Positions 1 to 5,268 of a stretch of DNA of 5,268 nucleotides are shown here, in pieces (the stretch's first letter is position 1; the number at the start of each line of letters is the position of its first letter). The notes below the pieces were generated by a model. That model saw only the letters and a list, made by a program, of their open reading frames with translations. It was not told where the DNA came from and ran no database searches. The translations under genes were made by a program, and so were the position numbers. Source of the DNA: Bacillota bacterium (GTDB lineage Bacteria; Bacillota; Clostridia; Christensenellales; Aristaeellaceae); assembly GCA_023392395.1 (NCBI GenBank), contig JAEVZE010000172.1:1-5268 (forward strand). Direction: 5' to 3'.

Positions 1-1029
1 GTAGATCTCCTCGCTCACCAGCGTGCTGAGCCGGATAATCGGGCCGGAGTAGTCCATCATGCCGGGCTTCACCATGCGGCTCTCCTGAAGCCGGGATCGG
101 AGTGCCTCATAACTGTACAGCCCGCGCCGGTCGTCTTCCACAAATTGCTGCGTGCCGCCCAGCAGGATTCCGATGTGCTCCGCCTTGCCCTGCATGATGT
201 CGTTGAACATCGTCAGCAACTTTTCGTAGTTGTTCTCCCGGGACACTCGGTTGGTGATCTTGTAGAGGTTCACGCCTTCGTCGATCAGAAGGATCAGACC
301 CTTGTAGCCGATCTTGACGGAGAGGCGCGCGAACAGCTTCAGGAAGTCGTACCAGGAATCGTCGGTGATGATCTGGGAGACGCCCAGCGCGCGGGCCTCC
401 GTCTTGGTGGAATACTCGCCGCGAAGCCAGCACATGGCGCTCTGCTTCATGTCGTCCGATTCCAGCCGGATGCCGCGCCAGTAGCAGGTCAGCACCTTCG
501 CGAAGTCGAAGCCGTGAAGGTAGCTCTGCATGTCGGAGATGATGTTCGTCATACGCGACTCCATCTCCTCGATGAAGCGCGCGTCGTCCGCGCCGACGCC
601 GTCCTTCAGTACCTGCTGCTGCACGGAGGAGATCCACTTCTGCAGGATGACTTCCAGCGCGTTGCCGTCCGGCCGTGTCTTGGTAGACAGGTGCTGCATC
701 AGTTCCCGGTAGGTGGCGAGGCCCTGCCCCTTGGTGCCGGTCAGTCGGCGCTCCGGTGACAGGTCCGCGTCCGCCACCAGGAAATCCCGCTCCAGCGCGT
801 TGTTCCGGGCGAGTTGCAATAGGAAGCTCTTGCCGCTGCCGTACCGCCCCACCACGAAGCGGAACGCGCCGCCGCCCTCCTTGGCGTTTTCAAGGTCGGA
901 AAGGATGGCGTTCACCTCGTTTTTGCGCCCGACCGCGATGTACTCCAGCCCCACACGCGGCACGACGCCCGCCCCCAATGAATTCAGGATCGCCGTGGAG
1001 ATGCGCCTGGGGATCTTGATGTTCTGCAC
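1..1029 (-). CDS. BrxC/BrxD-family (DUF2791) P-loop ATPase, C-terminus cut by window edge
   Basis: The 343 visible residues form an AAA+-like ATPase resembling the BREX ATP-binding protein BrxD. The Walker A motif is GRYGSGKS (residues 61-68). Walker B is LILLIDE (245-251), followed by a sensor-1-like LLGGT (289-293) and an arginine-rich LRSRL (310-314) that could supply an arginine finger. The helical insert between the Walker motifs (about 105-240) is typical of the family. The nucleotide site looks intact. The frame remains open at position 1, and family members are usually somewhat longer (about 430 residues, from memory), so the C-terminus is missing. The start is GTG at 1029-1027: an in-frame TGA lies just upstream, no ATG is available, and AGAAAGG sits 9 nt before it. 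Only 4 nt separate it from the stop of the TerB gene, so the two are almost certainly co-transcribed and probably translationally coupled. It likely powers a DNA-acting complex with the TerB protein and an off-window helicase; that role is inferred from family context. Family assignment is confident; membership of a full BREX locus is not shown. Confidence 0.88.
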   Translation of the reverse strand, partial: MQNIKIPRRISTAILNSLGAGVVPRVGLEYIAVGRKNEVNAILSDLENAKEGGGAFRFVVGRYGSGKSFLLQLARNNALERDFLVADADLSPERRLTGTKGQGLATYRELMQHLSTKTRPDGNALEVILQKWISSVQQQVLKDGVGADDARFIEEMESRMTNIISDMQSYLHGFDFAKVLTCYWRGIRLESDDMKQSAMCWLRGEYSTKTEARALGVSQIITDDSWYDFLKLFARLSVKIGYKGLILLIDEGVNLYKITNRVSRENNYEKLLTMFNDIMQGKAEHIGILLGGTQQFVEDDRRGLYSYEALRSRLQESRMVKPGMMDYSGPIIRLSTLVSEEIY

Positions 1030-1033
1030 AAAA

Positions 1034-4000
1034 TCACGCCTTTCTCAGATGTCCCGCGATCAGCGGCAGGTATTCGTCGGAAATTGCCGTCCCATCCACG
1101 ACAAGGTCGCCGACGGTCTCCATGGCAGCGGCGTTGAGCGCGTCAATGAGGAGATCGGGCATTTCGCCACGGTCGGACGCGAGGCGCTGCAGCTCACCAA
1201 CAAGCACCGCGCCCAGTGCGTCCAGGTCCGCCGCGTGGAAGAAGTCAACCCATTCGGGGTCGAGGCCTTCCTCGTCGAATGCCCAGGCGCTGGATTTATG
1301 CTCCATCGGGTTTTCAATCAGGTACTCCAGCTCGTCCCGGTAGTCGTCCGCCACAACGAACAGGCTTCCTTCACGGGCGACCAGATGTACGCCCAGGTAC
1401 CGATGGGATTGCGCATTGACGGCGTCAAGCTCAGCCTCAATGAGAAGCGATGGGAACGCCCCGGCGAAGGCTTCCGCATCCAGTTCCCAGCCTTCCGCGC
1501 GGAAATGTTCGAGGATGCGACGCTGGTCCTCCGTCAGCGCGTGCAGGATGCGGTTGACCGGCTCCAAGTCGGTCAAGAGGCCTTCCGGGGCGTCCGTCGG
1601 CCGGACGGGCGCCGGAACATCACAGGCGGCTTCCGGTTCCTCCTGCTCCATGGACGCGATCAGCGCGTCGCGCACCTCGTCGGATTCGCTGCGAAGCTTC
1701 TCCAGCGTCCGCGTGTCCAGCGCGACCCGGGACGGAGGCAAGGCCGCCCGCTTCGGCGTAAACTGCCGCGCCATGTAGGCGTCGATCCAGTCCGAGTAGG
1801 GCTTCTCCAGCGTGACGCCCCGGAGCTTTGCCCCAAACCTGCATTGGGTGCGCAGCGCGTTTTCCGCGTGGCGCAGCATCTGGCTGACCAATTCCCGGAG
1901 CGCTTCGCTGGCGCAAAAGGGTATGTAGGTCAGTTCATACTGGATATTCTGCTCGACGACGGCGCTCTGGAACGCGGCCCTCTTTTCCTTGACAAGCTTC
2001 GGCGTGAATTTTGAGAGCAATCCGCCGGGCTCGCTCTCGCGGATGTGCGCGTCAACGAACGCCACGGCCAGCGGAAGCGCTTTCGCCATCAGTTCGCTGT
2101 GGCCGGACAGCCAGAACTTGCTTTGCGTGATCCGGTAGCCGCTGATCAATTCCAGCGCGGGGATGGACAGCGTCATTGGTTCGCCTGCCGCCCGCTGTGT
2201 CAGCGCCGCATCCAGCGCCGCCTGCGTCAGCGCGGGCGCGTCCTTCATGTGCTCCCACGCACCGACGCCGGGATTCTTAAGGCAGACGAAGTCAAACGCC
2301 CAATCATCCAGATACTTGTCGAGCCTTGGATACCGGTCCCGGTAATGGCGCCAGATGTCCATCAGTTCGCGGTAGGCGGAGGCGGCGTTTTCGCAGGCGA
2401 TGCCGTTGATCAGTTCGTAGATGCGCACGAAAAGATAGGAGAGGTCGGTGTCCGGATACTCGCCGCGCCGCATCCTGCCGCGCAGGTGGAAATACCAGTT
2501 GCGCTGCGGCACGTTCATGTCGGAATACTTGGGCCAGTAGCAGGAGAAGGGCACGTGTTCCGCCTGAGCCGCGCCGCCGAGAGTGGCGAATTTCCTGGCT
2601 TCCCGGATGAAGCTTTCCGCCGACATGTTGCCGGTCATCATAGTGGGCGGCACGGGCTTTGTAGGAACAGCGACGGGCTTAGCCGTTCCAGACGTGGGTG
2701 CGCCTAACGCGGGCGTGCCGGCTTGCGAACTCTGCGTGCGGGGAGGGATCGGCGAGCCCTTGGGTGCCTCCCCGGGCACCACATAATCATAGCCGGAATC
2801 CTTCGCGGGAGCGATGGACGAAGGGATGAAGACAAACGGCGAAGGAAGCGGCGTCGCTACGCGTGGATTTTGGATTAGTTGCGACAGCGCGGTCTCCATC
2901 GCGCCCAGCCCGAGCACGGCCTTTTGTGTGAACTGGGCGTCATTGCCCCATGCGGTGGGTCCTGTGACGTAGAAACCGATCCTGCAGGTGGCGTTGACCG
3001 ACGTTACGTTCTCCAGCGCCGCCTTCCTGCCAGGGGTGTACAGCACATCCGGCTCGATCAACAGCATAAGGTCCCAAGGCACGCCAGTGACAGCCTGTGT
3101 GCCGGGAAGCCTGTCGAAGGGCGCGAGGTAAACCGCATTTTCATGGTTTTCCTCGTATTGAGAGATGTTCAGCGCCTGATAAGAACCGCTTTGCGCCTTG
3201 AATTCCTCGAGATCCGCCTTCTCCCCAACGACTAGAACCTTGGTCTTCGCATCCCGGGCGAGAAGGCTGTTCAGAAGTTCCACGCCGTAGATTGCCGCCG
3301 CTTCGTACCCGCCGGTGATTCCGCCGGGAACTCCCCAATGGGTCAAGAATTCCAGATGCTCCCGCGCCGCTCGCTGCTTGACCGGGGAGGCGCACCAAGG
3401 CGCGCCACGCAATTCCATCCGCGTCCAGGGTCCAGCCAGCCTCGTGTCGCCACGGTAGACGATCTGGGCGGGGGAAAGCCTGAATGGCTTCAGGCTGCCC
3501 TTGCCGTTCCATTTTCCTCTCACGTCGACGCCTAATGTCATGAGGTCTACGCGCCGCACCCATCCGCACCGGAGGTGCGCATACGGCACCTGCATCATCT
3601 GGACCAGTTCCGGGGCGGGGAATTCCTCGCCGCCGATCAGCGCCACCGGTTGGGCGGATGGCTGGCCAATGCCGTGCGCCGGCTCGGCGCTTGCCACCAG
3701 AATCCACTCGTAAGGCGGCTTCAAGAAGTTGTGCGCTGCTTCAAACTGCTTGATCCCGCCGGTGATCCACGGCTTCACCGCTTGGTAGTGCTCGTCCAAG
3801 AACCGCGCGATCCCGATGCCCCGAAGCGCCGCGACCTCTCCATCGAATGCAAGATGCGAAGCAAGGGCCTCCGGTCGGATACCGGGGCGCAGCGTGCGGC
3901 CCGCGACGATGTATCCCTCCAGGTCAAAATCCCTGTCGATGTGCTCCGGCGGAGCATTCCATTTCTTGCGGATGAGGACTTCGCTATTTTCGACCGATTC

Positions 4001-4597
4001 AATGACGAGTTCCAGCGCCGGGATGGTGTCAAAGTGAAGCTCGCAGGCGTACCGAACGCCTGCTCCAGCGTACGCGGACAGGTCCCGCTGCAGGAACTCT
4101 AACAGCTCGCGCTTTTCAATTGTCGTGCGCCGGATTCGCTCCTGATCGATGGTACTCAAGCCGGGGAAACACCAGTAAACGTCGCCCAGGCGGTACCAGC
4201 CGTCCGGCAGTTCCATGACGCCCTCGGGATATGAGCGGGAAAGCCTGCCGTTAATCCAATGGTACGTCAGGCAGAACTCTGGAGGCGTGGTGCTCTGAAC
4301 GCGTACCCGCCGCACCTCCGGCTGGATGTAGAAGATAAGTTTTTTGATGCGGGCGCACTTCGACTCCAGATCGGCCAGGGTGTTCAGAAGACCGGACAGC
4401 TTGCCGAGGGGAATGTCCGCCTCGCTCACGTCTTCTCCCTGAAAATAGGGTGCAATCGGTTCAACCTCCGGCCAACGCCAGAGAATTTCACCCAGGACGG
4501 CAGGTTGATCGGCATAGCTCAGCGTGAGCACAAACTGCTCGCCGCGCTTCATAAGGGCAAGGTGCGTGTCCTTGTAGAACAGCCTTGAGATGCCCAT
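1034..4597 (-). CDS. Large TerB-N/TerB-C domain protein with a degenerate SNF2-helicase-like region
   Basis: The product has 1187 residues and no signal peptide or membrane segment, so it is probably cytoplasmic. Residues 1-400 belong to no family I recognise. Residues 411-548 follow the motif order of the first lobe of SNF2 helicases, with key residues lost: GGITGG (425-430) where Walker A should be, VLVVGEKADL (454-463) as motif Ia, WDLMLLIEPD (508-517) where the DE box should be, and YVTGP (543-547) as motif III. A Pro/Ala/Thr-rich linker spans about 592-656. TerB-N covers about 660-860 and has the hallmark YWPKYSDMN (687-695), QRNWYF (698-703) and TDLSYLFVRIYELIN (717-731). TerB-C covers about 955-1092. 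A related unit seems to recur near 1145-1184. TerB-N/TerB-C proteins are known partners of ATPases and helicases in stress and phage-defence islands; the exact activity is unknown. The ATG at 4597 was chosen because AGGAGG lies 10 nt before it and the promoter excludes the earlier in-frame ATG at 4630. The next gene follows after 4 nt. TerB-N is certain; the helicase reading is inference. Confidence 0.9.
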   Translation of the reverse strand: MGISRLFYKDTHLALMKRGEQFVLTLSYADQPAVLGEILWRWPEVEPIAPYFQGEDVSEADIPLGKLSGLLNTLADLESKCARIKKLIFYIQPEVRRVRVQSTTPPEFCLTYHWINGRLSRSYPEGVMELPDGWYRLGDVYWCFPGLSTIDQERIRRTTIEKRELLEFLQRDLSAYAGAGVRYACELHFDTIPALELVIESVENSEVLIRKKWNAPPEHIDRDFDLEGYIVAGRTLRPGIRPEALASHLAFDGEVAALRGIGIARFLDEHYQAVKPWITGGIKQFEAAHNFLKPPYEWILVASAEPAHGIGQPSAQPVALIGGEEFPAPELVQMMQVPYAHLRCGWVRRVDLMTLGVDVRGKWNGKGSLKPFRLSPAQIVYRGDTRLAGPWTRMELRGAPWCASPVKQRAAREHLEFLTHWGVPGGITGGYEAAAIYGVELLNSLLARDAKTKVLVVGEKADLEEFKAQSGSYQALNISQYEENHENAVYLAPFDRLPGTQAVTGVPWDLMLLIEPDVLYTPGRKAALENVTSVNATCRIGFYVTGPTAWGNDAQFTQKAVLGLGAMETALSQLIQNPRVATPLPSPFVFIPSSIAPAKDSGYDYVVPGEAPKGSPIPPRTQSSQAGTPALGAPTSGTAKPVAVPTKPVPPTMMTGNMSAESFIREARKFATLGGAAQAEHVPFSCYWPKYSDMNVPQRNWYFHLRGRMRRGEYPDTDLSYLFVRIYELINGIACENAASAYRELMDIWRHYRDRYPRLDKYLDDWAFDFVCLKNPGVGAWEHMKDAPALTQAALDAALTQRAAGEPMTLSIPALELISGYRITQSKFWLSGHSELMAKALPLAVAFVDAHIRESEPGGLLSKFTPKLVKEKRAAFQSAVVEQNIQYELTYIPFCASEALRELVSQMLRHAENALRTQCRFGAKLRGVTLEKPYSDWIDAYMARQFTPKRAALPPSRVALDTRTLEKLRSESDEVRDALIASMEQEEPEAACDVPAPVRPTDAPEGLLTDLEPVNRILHALTEDQRRILEHFRAEGWELDAEAFAGAFPSLLIEAELDAVNAQSHRYLGVHLVAREGSLFVVADDYRDELEYLIENPMEHKSSAWAFDEEGLDPEWVDFFHAADLDALGAVLVGELQRLASDRGEMPDLLIDALNAAAMETVGDLVVDGTAISDEYLPLIAGHLRKA
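1039..1045 (-). promoter_or_regulatory. Ribosome binding site of the ATPase gene, inside the end of the TerB gene
   Basis: AGAAAGG on the minus strand lies 9 nt upstream of the GTG at 1029. It overlaps the last codons of the upstream gene, whose TGA is at 1034-1036. It decides the GTG start, because no ATG lies between the preceding in-frame stop and this codon. The arrangement favours ribosomes terminating on the TerB gene and re-initiating here. Confidence 0.65.
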
Positions 4598-4607
4598 TCC
4601 AGCCGCG

Positions 4608-4613
4608 CCTCCT
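4608..4613 (-). promoter_or_regulatory. Strong ribosome binding site that fixes the TerB gene start
   Basis: A perfect AGGAGG on the minus strand lies 10 nt upstream of the ATG at 4597. The other in-frame ATG (4630-4628) has no comparable site and sits at the predicted transcription start. Translation therefore most likely begins at 4597, giving MGISRLFYKD as the N-terminus. Confidence 0.75.
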
Positions 4614-4633
4614 CGGATAATAACACCCATTAC

Positions 4634-4661
4634 ATTATATCATAACGAATCGTTTTATCAA
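4634..4661 (-). promoter_or_regulatory. Housekeeping-sigma promoter of the TerB/ATPase operon
   Basis: On the minus strand the -35 box is TTGATA (4661-4656, one mismatch to TTGACA). The spacer is 16 nt and the -10 box is a perfect TATAAT (4639-4634). The expected transcription start is near 4627, giving a leader of about 30 nt with AGGAGG before the ATG at 4597. The near-consensus sequence suggests substantial basal expression unless repressed; a short palindrome in the spacer could bind a repressor. Confidence 0.75.
4644..4654. promoter_or_regulatory. Palindrome between the -35 and -10 boxes, possible operator
   Basis: The plus strand reads AACGAATCGTT: a 5-bp arm, AACGA, repeated inverted as TCGTT around one central base. 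It lies entirely between the two promoter hexamers, where a bound protein would block RNA polymerase. It is short and could arise by chance, and no repressor gene is visible in the window. Confidence 0.25.
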
Positions 4662-4696
4662 TCAGAACATCGTCTTTTGATCCGACGGAAGTGGTT

Positions 4697-4713
4697 TTGC
4701 TATGCTGTAGCAA
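4697..4713. repeat. Inverted repeat upstream of the operon promoter
   Basis: TTGCTA (4697-4702) and TAGCAA (4708-4713) form perfect 6-bp arms around the 5-nt centre TGCTG. The site lies about 36 bp upstream of the -35 box of the TerB promoter, a position where an activator or an upstream repressor dimer could bind. It has no U-tract on either side, so it is not a terminator. No function can be assigned from sequence alone. Confidence 0.3.
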
Positions 4714-4747
4714 GTCCCCTTTTCGGCGGCGGACATGTCGGTTTCAA

Positions 4748-4784
4748 AAAGCCCTCGGCCGTGTATGAATCGGTCGAGGGCTTT
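4748..4784 (-). terminator. Second hairpin terminator, possibly bidirectional
   Basis: AAAGCCCTCG (4748-4757) and CGAGGGCTTT (4775-4784) make a perfect 10-bp outer stem; inner CCG/CGG arms extend it around a 9-nt loop. Read on the minus strand, the stem ends in five Ts (4750-4746), as expected of an intrinsic terminator. Read on the plus strand, the inner G-U pair would make the stem longer, but only a weak T-run (CTTTCCTCT) follows. It lies between the small gene's own terminator and the TerB promoter, so it would catch any readthrough into the operon. Confidence 0.65.
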
Positions 4785-4818
4785 CCTCTGTACTAACCCA
4801 GCTTTAAATGAATAGCTG

Positions 4819-4841
4819 TAAAAAACCCGCCGAAGCGGGTT
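4819..4841 (-). terminator. Intrinsic terminator of the small basic-protein gene
   Basis: On the minus strand the 7-bp stem AACCCGC/GCGGGTT closes on a TTCG tetraloop and runs directly into a T-tract (4825-4820). It begins 5 nt after the stop codon at 4847-4849. Stem, stable tetraloop and T-run match the classical Rho-independent form. It ends the transcript of the 88-aa gene, making that gene a single unit separate from the TerB operon. Confidence 0.88.
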
Positions 4842-4846
4842 CCACC

Positions 4847-5113
4847 TCACTTGTTGAGAAATTCGGCGATTTCTTCTGGCGTCTTGCCTGAAGCCTTCAG
4901 TTCAGCAAAAACCTTGGCGTAAGTAAGCTTGCGCTGGCGCCGCCCGGTTCCGATCTTCGCTTTTTTCGATTCAAGCTGCTTAAGTGCCTTCTGATGAAAC
5001 TGGATCTTCCTATCTACTTCGGCGATTTTCTCTTCGGCGGTCCTGAAAGTACGCTTGGCTTTCGGTGCCTCAACGGCAAGAGCGACAACTTCTGATTTTT
5101 TCTTCGTGGGCAT
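4847..5113 (-). CDS. Small basic coiled-coil protein, function unknown
   Basis: The product has 88 residues with 17 Lys and 6 Arg against 11 acidic residues, so it is strongly basic. Residues 1-22 are a Lys/Ala-rich tail starting MPTKKK. Residues 28-54 form a likely coiled coil with hydrophobic positions I30, V33, I37, L44, L47 and I54 in a/d spacing. A basic cluster GRRQRK (57-62) follows, then a short C-terminal segment (64-88) containing GKTPEEIAEFLNK that could be a small helix-turn-helix. The shape suggests a nucleic-acid-binding or nucleoid-type protein, but I do not recognise a named family. The ATG at 5113 is preceded directly by an in-frame TGA, so no longer start exists; a weak AGGATGG lies 9 nt upstream. 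It has its own promoter and terminator, and its codon use is more AT-rich than that of the neighbouring operon. Coding status rests on these flanking signals and the protein-like composition; a link to the TerB operon is unproven. Confidence 0.8.
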   Translation of the reverse strand: MPTKKKSEVVALAVEAPKAKRTFRTAEEKIAEVDRKIQFHQKALKQLESKKAKIGTGRRQRKLTYAKVFAELKASGKTPEEIAEFLNK

Positions 5114-5135
5114 TCAAATACACCATCCTCATCTG

Positions 5136-5164
5136 ATAATACTATTATGGAACAAGCAAGTAAA
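5136..5164 (-). promoter_or_regulatory. Probable promoter of the small basic-protein gene
   Basis: On the minus strand TTTACT (5164-5159, 4 of 6 to the -35 consensus) is followed by a 17-nt spacer and TATTAT (5141-5136, 5 of 6 to the -10 consensus). The transcript would start near 5129 and have a leader of only 15-20 nt. The local sequence is AT-rich, so other registers are possible. Confidence 0.5.
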
Positions 5165-5268
5165 GAAATTCGCTTCGAACACATCCTCCGGTAGTGTTGG
5201 AACTACTTGGACCGATGCCTGTCATTGATAACACCGCCCTGGTCGGACTTGGTGGCAGATTACTGCTC
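5165..5268. other. Right-edge stretch with no supportable gene
   Basis: Both strands have a frame open to the window edge. On the plus strand, a frame with ATG at 5215 begins MPVIDNTALVGLGG and continues past 5268, but no ribosome site precedes it. On the minus strand, a frame from the edge ends at a TAA at 5147-5145 and is Ser/Pro/Thr-rich, which is typical of a shadow frame. Neither can be called coding from about 100 bases. No hairpin or mobile-element end was recognised here. Confidence 0.35.

Noticed and set aside
107..637. A 176-codon minus-strand frame
   Set aside because: It lies inside the ATPase gene in another frame and its product is an Arg/His/Gly-rich shadow; the true frame contains Walker A and B.
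713..2014. A 433-codon open frame on the plus strand
   Set aside because: It runs antisense across the ATPase and TerB genes, whose domains and motifs are clear. GC-rich codon use on the minus strand suppresses stops in this antisense frame. It has no ribosome site and its product is low-complexity Arg/Val-rich.
2045..2707. A 220-codon plus-strand frame
   Set aside because: Antisense shadow of the TerB-N region, with no start signals and no recognisable domain.
4732..4739. Perfect 8-bp palindrome GACATGTC
   Set aside because: Too short to separate from chance and not placed on a promoter element.
4590..4796. A 68-codon plus-strand frame in the spacer
   Set aside because: It overlaps the start, ribosome site and promoter of the TerB gene on the other strand and has no ribosome site or promoter of its own.
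4662..4850. A 62-codon minus-strand frame in the spacer
   Set aside because: It would have to be transcribed through both intrinsic terminators (4819-4841 and 4748-4784), and it has no good ribosome site. A remnant of a lost gene cannot be fully excluded.
5147..5194. A 15-codon plus-strand frame starting MEQASKEIRF
   Set aside because: It is too short, has no ribosome site, and overlaps the predicted -35 region of the divergent small gene.

Overview
The window looks like a piece of a Bacillota (Clostridia-type) chromosome or accessory island. The basis is a consensus housekeeping-sigma promoter, an AGGAGG ribosome site and compact intrinsic terminators. All three supported genes lie on the minus strand. 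The two left-hand genes are GC-rich (many GGC, GCG and CTG codons). The small right-hand gene and the spacers around it are visibly more AT-rich. No tRNA, rRNA, CRISPR array or complete insertion sequence was seen.

Layout, in transcription order from right to left. The right edge (5165-5268) has no supportable gene. At 4847-5113 is a small, very basic coiled-coil protein (88 aa) with its own promoter and a textbook terminator (4819-4841). The spacer (4598-4846) holds a second hairpin terminator (4748-4784), an inverted repeat (4697-4713) and a strong promoter (4634-4661) with a short palindrome between its two hexamers. This promoter drives a two-gene unit. The first gene (1034-4597) encodes a 1187-aa protein with a TerB-N and a TerB-C domain. 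The second (1029 to beyond the left edge) encodes a P-loop ATPase of the BrxC/BrxD (DUF2791) family and is cut by the window edge.

TerB-N/TerB-C proteins next to BrxD-like ATPases and superfamily 2 helicases are a known association in bacterial anti-phage and stress islands, and BrxD itself belongs to type 2 BREX. The module is therefore best read as a candidate DNA-processing or defence cassette, whose likely helicase partner would lie left of the window. The most unusual point is that the TerB protein carries, before its TerB domains, a region that reads like the first lobe of a SNF2-type helicase with its ATP-binding motifs destroyed. Its C-terminus also seems to contain two copies of the same short unit. 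The TerB start is moved 11 codons inward from the longest open frame, because the promoter places the transcription start on the upstream ATG.
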